A stretch of DNA of 12,236 nt. Origin: an uncultured Porphyromonas sp. GTDB taxonomy: Bacteria; Bacteroidota; Bacteroidia; Bacteroidales; Porphyromonadaceae. Every line of letters begins with the position of its first letter. The first letter of the stretch is position 1. The notes under the pieces are model-generated. The model did no database searches and had not been told where the DNA came from. It saw only the letters and a list, made by a program, of their open reading frames with translations. Where the stretch lies: NCBI GenBank assembly GCA_945875135.1, contig CAMCJO010000025.1, positions 1 through 12,236 on the forward strand, read 5' to 3'. Both the position numbers and the translations under genes were made by a program. Positions 5,180-12,236 of the stretch are shown here, piece by piece.

Positions 5180-7762
5180 CTATCTGACGAGGACTTTGTA
5201 TGCTTTCCCATCTATCGATACGATGTAGGTCGCATCGGAGAGGTGTCGGATAGTGGTAGCTCGGTGTGGCTCGGTGACGAAGCTGGCGACCTGATCGCCC
5301 GTGGTGTCGTAGACGATCACCTGTACCTGTTGCGGGGTCGTCACCTCGATGGTGTGCGGAGCCGTCGTGATGCGGTAGCTTGTCTCGTTGATAGGCTCGA
5401 TGCTGTTGGGGCAGCCTGAGCCGTCGCCTGTGACATCGACCTTCCAGCCCTTTTGCGTGGCTATGTCGGTCTTGGCGGTTGCCACCTCGGGATTGCCTGC
5501 GATGTAGATCTCTCCAGTGGTGACCTTAGGCAGTGCCTCGAAGAGCTGATTCATATCGCAGGGCTTGATGGCGCACTGGTCCACAGATAGCTGGTTTAGC
5601 TTGTTGCAGGCACCTAGTGTCAAGCTCTGGAGAGGGTTCTTCGTCAGCTGTACTTTGGTCAGGCTGGGAGACTCGGGGATCTCTAGTCTGGTGAGTCCGC
5701 ACTCCATCGCGGAGAATTGCTGTAGCGCCGACTTGGGTGCGAAAGTTATCTGCGTGAGGTTCGGATTGACAGAGCAAAAGAGTCGGTTGAGCTTCGCACA
5801 CTTAGAGACATCTAGCTGGGTCAAGAGATTGGATCCACAAGAGAATCCCTTCAAGCTCTCGCAAGCATCGAGATTCAGCTCTCTGATCTGGTTATTGGCA
5901 CAGCTAAACTCTTCGAGCTTCTTGCAGCTTGACAGGTCAAGTGCCTGAATGTGATTGCTATGACACATGATGAGCGTCGCCTTGGATAGCTTGGAGAAGT
6001 CGAGCTGCTCGATGTTATTGCTACTACACTCCAGCTCTTCGATGAGCTTGCAGTGGGCAATGTCTAGGCGGTCTATCTGATTTTCGTAGCAGTAGAGATA
6101 CTGCAGATAGTTGAGCCCTGTGAGGTCTAGCTCTTTGATCTGATTCTTACCACAGCTTAGGTCTGCTAGGTAGGGACAGCCAGTGACCTTGATGGAGGTG
6201 ATAGCGTTTTCGTGACAATAGAGGGTGCCTAGCTCAGGATTGTTTGAAGCATCGATGGCGGTGATGGCCTCTCCGTTCTTACTACAGCTAAAGTCGACGA
6301 CATTGCTATGTAAACGGACGGTGCTGCCTGGGCATGCGATGTGAAACTCTGAGGGATGGTCGTAGTCGGAGCTGATGAGCATCTTCTGAAAGGTGCCTGG
6401 AGTAGCCTCTATCCAGACGTAGGAGTCAGGATCGTAGACACGCATCGTCACCATAATGTTGCTCCCAGGCTTGGTAGTCAGCGTAATAACAGGGGTACCC
6501 GCAGGGGGCGCCTCTACACTTCCCGAGGGACAGCCGGTGTTGTCGCCCTGCACGTCTACCTTCCAGTTTCTCTGCTGAGCAAGTGTGGTGGTAGAGGTGG
6601 TGGCACCTGGATTGCTGACGATCGATAGATAGCCTTGATTCTGAGGTGTCGGGAGGGAGCGAAAGAGATCGTTCAGACTGCAAGCATCCATATTGTTTTC
6701 ATCGGCAGATAGGTGGACGAGGGCTTTGCAGTCGGTCACATCTAGTGCGGTGAGTTGGTTGGCGTATATGGAGAGTCTCTCAAGCGCTGCGAAGCCTGTG
6801 AGAGCGATCGAGGAGAGCTTATTATTGCTCGCACTGAGACTATTAAGGAGCGTGCAGCCAGCTATCTGTAGCTGAGTGATCTGATTGTAGGAGCAAGAGA
6901 GCGTGGTGAGCGTAGCTTGAGACGCTGTGAGGTCGAGCTGGGTGAGGCTGTTTTCTGAGCAGTCGACACTCGTGAGCTTAGGTGATAAATGGAGATCCAG
7001 AGCGGTCAACTGATTATCGTAAATATCTAGATCCTCTAGCAGGGGCAACTTGCTCAGGTCTAAGCTCTGAAGCTTGTTTTGGTAAGCGGAGAGAACGCTT
7101 ATCTCATTGGTTGCAGGGAGTGCGATGGATGCGATCTGGTTTTCTCCAGCGTAGACTGCCTGTAGTTTGGAGCAGGCGGAGAGGTCTAGGGTGGTAAGCG
7201 CGTTTTGGGCGCAGTTCAGCTGCTGTAGCTGCACAGCACTTGAGAGGGTTAGGGAGGTGAGCTCGTTCTTAAAGCAAGAGAGCTGCTCTAGGGCAGTACA
7301 GCCCGACAGGTCAAGCGCTGTGAGTGCATTCGTGGCACAACTCAAGAGACGGAGCTTCGTACACCCCTTGACGGATAGGGTGGTGAGCTCATTATTGTCG
7401 CAGTAGAGCTGCTCGAGGGGAGTAAAGTTCGTTGCGTCGAGGCCTGTGATAACCTCTCCATTGGCAGGGCAGCCGAAGATGTGGAAGGCGCCATAGATCT
7501 TCACTCGCCCAGAGGTAGAGGTGTACTTAAAGACTGTCGGCACTTTAGGATTGTCACCGATAGAGAGTGGCGTAAACTGCCCCTCTTGTAGTTCTATCCA
7601 AGCTTGTCGTGCATCAGGTCGCGCTATGAGACCAAACTGAAACGCCTTGTCAGGCTGTACCTCTAGCGTGATGCTTTTCGTTCCCGTCGGGGGAACACTC
7701 TGCGCCCACATCGCAGATGTGGCGAGCAGAGTGAGTATGAGTAAGAGAGCTTTCTTTGTCAT
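5180..7762 (-). CDS. Internalin-J-like cysteine-ladder LRR surface protein with T9SS sorting domain
   Basis: The 860-residue protein has a Sec signal peptide (about 1-20, cleaved near AMWA/QS). It then has two tandem modules. Each begins with a beta-rich cap (about 26-105 and 423-500), continues with about 21-residue LRRs of pattern LxxLxCxxNxLxxLDLSxC (about 106-360 and 501-735) and closes with a linker ending in WKVDVxGD and GCP (399-412 and 773-785). The recurring Cys at fixed LRR positions resembles the cysteine ladder of Listeria InlJ; P. gingivalis has an InlJ homologue linked to biofilm growth (from memory). The C-terminal 60-70 residues end in KAYKVLVR and match a type A T9SS sorting domain, so the mature protein should be anchored to or released from the outer surface. 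It follows another LRR gene by 86 bp on the same strand. A role in adhesion is inference. Confidence 0.88.
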   Translation of the reverse strand: MTKKALLLILTLLATSAMWAQSVPPTGTKSITLEVQPDKAFQFGLIARPDARQAWIELQEGQFTPLSIGDNPKVPTVFKYTSTSGRVKIYGAFHIFGCPANGEVITGLDATNFTPLEQLYCDNNELTTLSVKGCTKLRLLSCATNALTALDLSGCTALEQLSCFKNELTSLTLSSAVQLQQLNCAQNALTTLDLSACSKLQAVYAGENQIASIALPATNEISVLSAYQNKLQSLDLSKLPLLEDLDIYDNQLTALDLHLSPKLTSVDCSENSLTQLDLTASQATLTTLSCSYNQITQLQIAGCTLLNSLSASNNKLSSIALTGFAALERLSIYANQLTALDVTDCKALVHLSADENNMDACSLNDLFRSLPTPQNQGYLSIVSNPGATTSTTTLAQQRNWKVDVQGDNTGCPSGSVEAPPAGTPVITLTTKPGSNIMVTMRVYDPDSYVWIEATPGTFQKMLISSDYDHPSEFHIACPGSTVRLHSNVVDFSCSKNGEAITAIDASNNPELGTLYCHENAITSIKVTGCPYLADLSCGKNQIKELDLTGLNYLQYLYCYENQIDRLDIAHCKLIEELECSSNNIEQLDFSKLSKATLIMCHSNHIQALDLSSCKKLEEFSCANNQIRELNLDACESLKGFSCGSNLLTQLDVSKCAKLNRLFCSVNPNLTQITFAPKSALQQFSAMECGLTRLEIPESPSLTKVQLTKNPLQSLTLGACNKLNQLSVDQCAIKPCDMNQLFEALPKVTTGEIYIAGNPEVATAKTDIATQKGWKVDVTGDGSGCPNSIEPINETSYRITTAPHTIEVTTPQQVQVIVYDTTGDQVASFVTEPHRATTIRHLSDATYIVSIDGKAYKVLVR

Positions 7763-7800
7763 GGCTTCTTCTGTTGGTCATACTTTGAGGGGAAGAGCGG

Positions 7801-7832
7801 ATAGCCTCACCACGCAGATGGGGTGAGGCTAT
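7801..7832 (-). promoter_or_regulatory. Intercistronic hairpin between two LRR genes
   Basis: An 11-bp perfect stem (7801-7811 with 7822-7832) encloses a 10-nt loop. It lies 16 bp past the stop of the plant-type LRR gene and about 40 bp before the next start. On the minus strand no T-run follows the stem (CCGCTCTTCCCC), so it is not a classical terminator. It could be a partial terminator, an RNA-stabilising hairpin or a processing site setting different expression of the two genes. Confidence 0.55.
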
Positions 7833-7848
7833 TCTATTAGAGTATGAG

Positions 7849-9708
7849 TTAGCGTACGAGGAAGGGGGCCGTAGCACAGCTTCCGTCTGCTCTATTGAGC
7901 AGTGCGACATACTTGCCGGTCGCTAGAGGTAGTGCCAGCGTGGTGGCTCCGGAAGGTTCGAGACGTGCTACGACAGCACCCGAGAGGTCGACGATCATCA
8001 GCGACGCGACAGAGACGGCACTCGCTAGATGGAGCTGCTGCGCCTCGCTGTCGTAGTAGACGCGCAGGTCGTCCGCTATTGGGGCCGGCGTGTCGATGCC
8101 GTTGAAGTAACCGTCCACTGTTAGATCCCAAAAGCCTGATCGCAGTGTCGGCTGCAGGTCGTCTGACTTCTGCTCTTCGCCATCGTCGGCACGTAGTGCT
8201 GAGCGTGGCTGCGTGCTGCCCATCTTGACACTCGTGATAAGGCATACGTAGCGACAAGCGTCCTCTTTGGAGACCCCTCGGAGCGTTAGCTTAGCCTCAT
8301 TAGCGTTAGGGACAGGCTGCATCGTGGTCAGATTGTACCACCGATAGTGTTCGTCGCCGATGAGCGTGCCTGGATAGGTCGCGTCAAAGGTGACGTCACT
8401 GCCTGACTTGACGCTCTCCTTGTGAGGCTCGCTGTAAGCTTGCTGCATGCCAAAGCGGAAGATGCAATCTTTGTTCTTGATGAATCCGCCCCACGCCTTA
8501 AAGTCCGCAAAGGAGAAGCGACAGTTGCGCACATCGATCATATCTAAGTTTGCGAGCTTCTTGTAGATCGCTGGCACCGTGCCTGAGAGGTTGTTATTTC
8601 TCAGGGAGATCTTACCTAGCTCAGTCGCATCTTGCCATGTAGCGGGGATGGAGCCCGTAAACTGGTTGTGCCCTAGATCTAAGTACCAGAGCTTCTTCGG
8701 CAGTTGCTGTGGTAATGTGCCAGTGAACTGGTTGTGATCGGCAAAGAACGCTTCGCAATCCTCCATCATGCTTAAGTCTTGAGGCAGGGCACCTGTAAGC
8801 TTATTGTTAGCGCAGGAGAAGCGCTGCAAGCGAGGCAACATAGCGACGCTCTCGGGGAAGGGACCAGTGAACTGGTTGCCGTTGAGGTAGAGTCGTCCCG
8901 GCTCCGTAATGCCTAGCCCCAGATCTAGGGGCTTACCTAGGTTGACTAGGGTACTCAGATCTGGTATCTCACCGCTCATCTTGTTGTCCTGGACTGAGAA
9001 GATCTGCAGGTCGGTACACTCACTGATAGAGGTGGGGATAGAGCCTGTCAGCTGATTAGCGGTAAGCTCTAGAACCTGTAGATTGTGACAGAGTCCGATC
9101 TGCTCAGGCAGCTGTCCAGAGAGATTGGAGAAGGAGGCGTCGATATACTCTAGCTGAGGCATCTTAGAGATGTCAGGCAGCGTGCCGGTCACCTCTGAGA
9201 TCACATTGCCCTTGGCATCTGTATTATAGAAGTTTGCCAAGCGTAAGATCTTCATGTTGACCAGCTTATCTAGGTTAGGTAGCTGTCCCGTCCATAGATT
9301 GCTACTGAGCGAGAGCCCCTGCAGCTTAGTCATTTCGCCAAATGCCTCAGGGATAGGTCCCGAGAGCCGATTGTTGGAGAGGGCTACGAAGCGTAGCTCT
9401 GGGAAGGCGGTGAAAAAGCTCTTCGGCAGTTGTCCTGTCAGTCCTACCCCGTCAAGAGCAATGGCCTGCACGTGACCTTTTTCGATGATTACGCCCTCGT
9501 ACTTGTCAGGTCCTGAGGCAGCACGCCAATTGTACCCATCAGCCCAACCCGTGCCACCGCACTGGTCATAAATCTCGAGGAGAGCCTTCTGCTCCGATGC
9601 TGGGATAGTATTCTGAGCTTGTAGCGAGGCGCTAGTGCTCCCCCAGCCGAAAAGGAGGAGGAGACTAGCTAGGATGATCGTATAGAGTTGTGATTGCTTA
9701 ACGTACAT
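7849..9708 (-). CDS. Plant-type LRR surface protein with Ig-like region and T9SS sorting domain
   Basis: The protein has 619 residues from the ATG at 9708. That start puts a hydrophobic signal peptide at residues 9-31 (cleaved near SLQAQ). The open frame reaches 9771, but its extra 21 residues would bury the signal and lie inside the upstream coding region. Residues 35-95 resemble the N-terminal cap of plant LRR proteins (ALLEIYDQCGGTGW, then NW). About ten LRRs of the plant-type 24-residue pattern with LSGxIP or LTGxLP follow (about 82-400). Residues about 430-495 look Ig-like (HYRWY, then CRYVCLI). The last 70 or so residues form a type A T9SS domain ending APFLVR. The ATG lies 11 nt inside the end of the BspA-like gene, indicating translational coupling. 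Sec and T9SS export to the surface is expected; the ligand is unknown. Confidence 0.87.
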   Translation of the reverse strand: MYVKQSQLYTIILASLLLLFGWGSTSASLQAQNTIPASEQKALLEIYDQCGGTGWADGYNWRAASGPDKYEGVIIEKGHVQAIALDGVGLTGQLPKSFFTAFPELRFVALSNNRLSGPIPEAFGEMTKLQGLSLSSNLWTGQLPNLDKLVNMKILRLANFYNTDAKGNVISEVTGTLPDISKMPQLEYIDASFSNLSGQLPEQIGLCHNLQVLELTANQLTGSIPTSISECTDLQIFSVQDNKMSGEIPDLSTLVNLGKPLDLGLGITEPGRLYLNGNQFTGPFPESVAMLPRLQRFSCANNKLTGALPQDLSMMEDCEAFFADHNQFTGTLPQQLPKKLWYLDLGHNQFTGSIPATWQDATELGKISLRNNNLSGTVPAIYKKLANLDMIDVRNCRFSFADFKAWGGFIKNKDCIFRFGMQQAYSEPHKESVKSGSDVTFDATYPGTLIGDEHYRWYNLTTMQPVPNANEAKLTLRGVSKEDACRYVCLITSVKMGSTQPRSALRADDGEEQKSDDLQPTLRSGFWDLTVDGYFNGIDTPAPIADDLRVYYDSEAQQLHLASAVSVASLMIVDLSGAVVARLEPSGATTLALPLATGKYVALLNRADGSCATAPFLVR

Positions 9709-12097
9709 ATACCTTGTAGCTTGATTGATTGATCGTAACAATGTAGAGACCCTCTGCGAGTGGTAGCTCATAAGTGCCAGCGGGCAGGTAGTGAGAGGCT
9801 AGCTGTAGACCGCTAGGCGAGTAGATAGAGACGAGGCTCTCAGCATCAGCCAGCTCTAGGTAGAGCGCAGCTGCAATGCCGTAGACCGTTGCTGTGCTGG
9901 TCTCTTCAGCAATCTGGACAATAGATGTGATCGTTGGGTCAACCTTGTAGTGCTTGAAGTTGCGCCACGTATCGACCGTCTGGTAAGCCTCTTTGATCTC
10001 CTCCGAAGCGACGACGACCGTCACCGTCTTGTAGTGCTCCTCGGTGAAAGCGTCCTCTGGCGTGACAGGAGGCTCCTGGCGAAGCGTCGTGATCGTCTCT
10101 AGGGCATCACAAGCGAAGAAGGCCATACTCTTGATCTCGTTGACGCTCTCACCCAGTAAAACCTGCTTGATGTGTGAGCAATTTGCAAAAGCTTCCTCGC
10201 CTATGTCGGCAACCTTCTTAGGAAAGCGAACCTCCTGCAGCGAGACGCAGTCGAAGAAACCGTAGTCTGGTATCAGCTCAATGCTGTCGGGGAAGGTGAT
10301 CGACTCTAGCGAAGCGCAACCATGGAAGACGCTCTCGCCGAGGTTCAGAGCCGTCTGAGGTAGTGCTATACTACGCAGAGCGGTGCAGTAGCTAAAGGCC
10401 TCCTCCTCGATGTCGGTCACACCCTCCGGTAGCACCACCTCCTCTAGGAGCATAGCGTTGACACAGCTAGAGGCTGGAATCGTCGTAAGTTGCTTAGGAT
10501 AGGTCAGCTTGCGTAGCTGAGCGTAGTCCTTGAAGTTGAAGCCTTCTAGCGGATTTGCCTCAGCATCGTAAGTAACCTCACCGAGGTCTAGCTCCTGCAT
10601 GCGGGGAAGCTGTGTGAGTGCCTCCAGATCGGCACTCGTTATCGTGCCCGTGAGCTTGACCATGCGATACAGCTCGGGAGTCGTCAGCGCAGTGATGATA
10701 CCCTCTAGAGGCTTCTCGGCAGAAACCTCAGCCGTGAGCGTCAGCATCTCCGATACATTGGCAAAGGCCTTCCACCCATCAGCAGCTGCGTAAGCAGCCT
10801 TGGTTCCCTCAGGCACGATGAGCGTGAGGGCATTCATAGCAGAGAGGTCGGCTAGACCAGCTAGATCCTCCGCCTTGTCAGCCACAACGGGTGTCGGGTT
10901 TGTCACGATCACCGTCTTGAGCACTTTGCAATCACCGAAAGCCTTGTCGCTCATCTTCTTCATCGAGCGAGGTAGCGTCACCGTCTCAAGGCTCTTACAA
11001 TTGGCAAAGGCACCATATAGTATCTCCTCACACGCATCAGGTATCGTTACCTCAGTGATCGCTGTGCGAGCGAAGGCCCCGCCCATAAGTGTCTTGAGCT
11101 TGGAGGGCAAGATAACATTAGCTAGTGCCTCGCAACCGTTGAAAGCGTTGCCTCAGATCTTCGTCACACCAGCGGGAATCATGATCTCCTTCAGTGCGAC
11201 ACAGCCCTTAAATGCCCGATCACCGATAGTCTCTAGAGCTACACTCGCTATACTAACTTTTGCGAGCGCCTCGCAACCAGTGAATGCGTCATGCTCGATG
11301 GTGCGCATAAGTTGTGGTAGCTGTATCTCGGAGAGACTCGTGCAGCCCTCAAAGGCGAAGGCACCAATCTTCTTAAGGAACTTCGGCATATCCAGCTCCT
11401 CGAGTGAGGTACAGCCCTTGAATGTAGCGAAAGGTATCTCCCGAAGTGTCGGAGGAAGTGTCACCTCGGAGAGTGTCTCGCAACCAGAGAAAACGGAGCC
11501 TCCCATCGAGACGACGCTCTCGGGGAGCTCTACAGACTCCAGTGCCTTACACCCCTCAAATGTTGCTCCTGCTAGCGTGTCGATGCTCTCGGGTAGCTCT
11601 ATAGCCGTTAGGCTCTCACAGTAACCAAAAGCCATCTCGCCTAGATAGGTGAGTTCGCTAGGAAGGTTGATCTCGGTCAGCTTGACACCATTTTGTAAGC
11701 AGCGAATACCTAGTCGAGTCACGCTGCTAGGTAGCGTGATCGTGGTCAGGCTCTCTGCCAGTTTGCCGGCAAAGAGGAAGTAACCTGGCATAGTGCCTGG
11801 TACCGTCTCGATACGCTCCGACATATTAGGATTGCCCACGTAGCTACCGCCAGCGACGATCTTCACTTCAGAGAGATCGAGCATCGTGATGCCAGCTGTG
11901 CTTCTCAGGGCGCCGAAGTCATCCGCATTGAGCGAGCCCCTAATCACGAGACTGGACAGGTCGGTCGTCTCGCTCAGCTTCTTCTGAAGCGTGCCTGGCT
12001 CTGCGACATTGATCGTGGTCTGAGCCGATAGTGACGCTACGCCCCACCATAAGAGCAGGGAGAGCGCACAGGTTAATAAAGAGTAGTAATGCTTCAT
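9698..12097 (-). pseudogene. BspA-like LRR surface protein interrupted by one in-frame TGA
   Basis: One reading frame of 800 codons runs from the ATG at 12097 to the TAA at 9700-9698 and is broken only by TGA at codon 315. The signal peptide is residues 1-26 (cleaved near LSAQ). Two modules follow. Each has an N-terminal segment (about 30-78 and 462-512, sharing the DLxEV pattern), BspA/TpLRR 23-residue repeats (consensus IGxxAFxGCxxLxxIxLP) and a closing segment with AAY or EAY and a W (about 429-450 and 694-717). Residues about 735-799 form a T9SS domain ending SSYKVYVR. Both sides of the stop continue the same repeat without a gap, so the lesion is a point change, a sequencing error or a readthrough site. 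Separate annotation of the 3' part from a TTG at 11110 (a Leu codon within a repeat) would be wrong. If the stop is real, the 314-residue product keeps its signal peptide but loses the T9SS signal. Confidence 0.85.
11153..11155 (-). other. In-frame TGA (codon 315) in the BspA-like gene
   Basis: The plus strand TCA at 11153-11155 reads TGA in the frame of the BspA-like gene, giving GVTKI-stop-GNAFNGC. In neighbouring repeats the same place is glycine (KKIGAFAF, ETIGDRAF, ADIGEEAF), so a GGA codon changed to TGA by one substitution is the simplest explanation. Confidence 0.9.
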
Positions 12098-12181
12098 ATA
12101 CTGTTTGGTTTGATTGATGTTATTAGGAGACTAGAAGTAACAATCGATCTGACATTTAAGTCTCGTCACATGCTAGCACTA

Positions 12182-12213
12182 CAAATGTACCCATTCTCAT
12201 CGAAAGGCACAAG
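12182..12213 (-). promoter_or_regulatory. Promoter of the LRR gene cluster
   Basis: On the minus strand TACATTTG (12189-12182) matches TAnnTTTG exactly, and CTTG at 12213-12210 sits 20 bp upstream in the -33 position. The start codon at 12097 is about 85 bp downstream of the -7 box, leaving a leader near 78 nt with no obvious hairpin or Shine-Dalgarno sequence. No comparable promoter is seen before the other two LRR genes, which supports one transcript for all three. Confidence 0.6.
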
Positions 12214-12236
12214 CAGGGGAGTGACCATTAAAACCT

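Noticed and set aside
9709..9771. A 21-residue N-terminal extension of the plant-type LRR protein
   Set aside because: It overlaps the conserved T9SS end of the upstream gene and would place the signal peptide too far from the N terminus; ATG 9708 fits better.
9698..11110. A separate 470-residue gene starting at TTG 11110
   Set aside because: The TTG is a leucine codon inside an LRR unit, the frame continues upstream through the TGA, and the piece would lack a signal peptide despite its T9SS domain.
11153..11155. Reassignment of TGA to glycine, as in Gracilibacteria and SR1
   Set aside because: Gene families and promoters point to Bacteroidota with the standard bacterial code, and no other in-frame TGA occurs in about 10 kb of coding DNA. 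A single mutation or error is far simpler.
10800..11624. A 274-codon open frame on the plus strand, opposite the BspA-like gene
   Set aside because: It is Ser/Ala/Pro-rich, repeats with the 69-bp period of the LRRs on the other strand, and has no domain. It is an antisense shadow of repetitive coding DNA.

Overview
This window looks like chromosomal DNA of a Bacteroidota member close to Porphyromonas. Three cell-surface proteins end in type A T9SS (Por secretion) sorting domains that finish in VxVR or FLVR. Three promoter candidates carry the Bacteroidota -7 box TAnnTTTG, there are no strong Shine-Dalgarno sequences, and the leucine-rich repeat (LRR) proteins are of the BspA and internalin-J types described in oral and mucosal anaerobes. 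Genus assignment is inference; no rRNA gene is present.

Plus strand, left part: the last 26 codons of a glyceraldehyde-3-phosphate dehydrogenase gene, an intrinsic terminator, then a DEAD-box RNA helicase and a small YfcE/MJ0936-type metallophosphoesterase only 7 bp apart. These converge on a minus-strand operon across a 328-bp intergenic stretch. That stretch holds a regular ladder of six short palindromes about 21-22 bp apart and the terminator of the opposing operon.

Minus strand, right to left: (i) three consecutive secreted LRR genes, each of a different LRR class: a BspA-like gene broken by one in-frame TGA, a plant-type LRR protein with an Ig-like region that overlaps it by 11 nt, and an internalin-J-like protein built from two cap-plus-LRR modules; (ii) ilvE, a branched-chain aminotransferase, with its own promoter and terminator; (iii) two adjacent 7-bp tandem repeat tracts; (iv) a two-gene operon of a RIC/YtfE-like hemerythrin protein followed by a LuxR-type regulator whose receiver domain lacks the phosphoacceptor aspartate.

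The LRR genes probably form one transcription unit making surface adhesin-like proteins exported by Sec and then T9SS. The hemerythrin/LuxR pair is probably an iron-, oxygen- or nitric-oxide-linked regulatory unit. The points most worth a second look are the nonsense codon at a conserved glycine of the BspA-like gene, the palindrome ladder, the receiver-defective regulator paired with a hemerythrin, and the side-by-side placement of three LRR architectures. I saw no tRNA, rRNA, CRISPR array, insertion sequence or phage gene.
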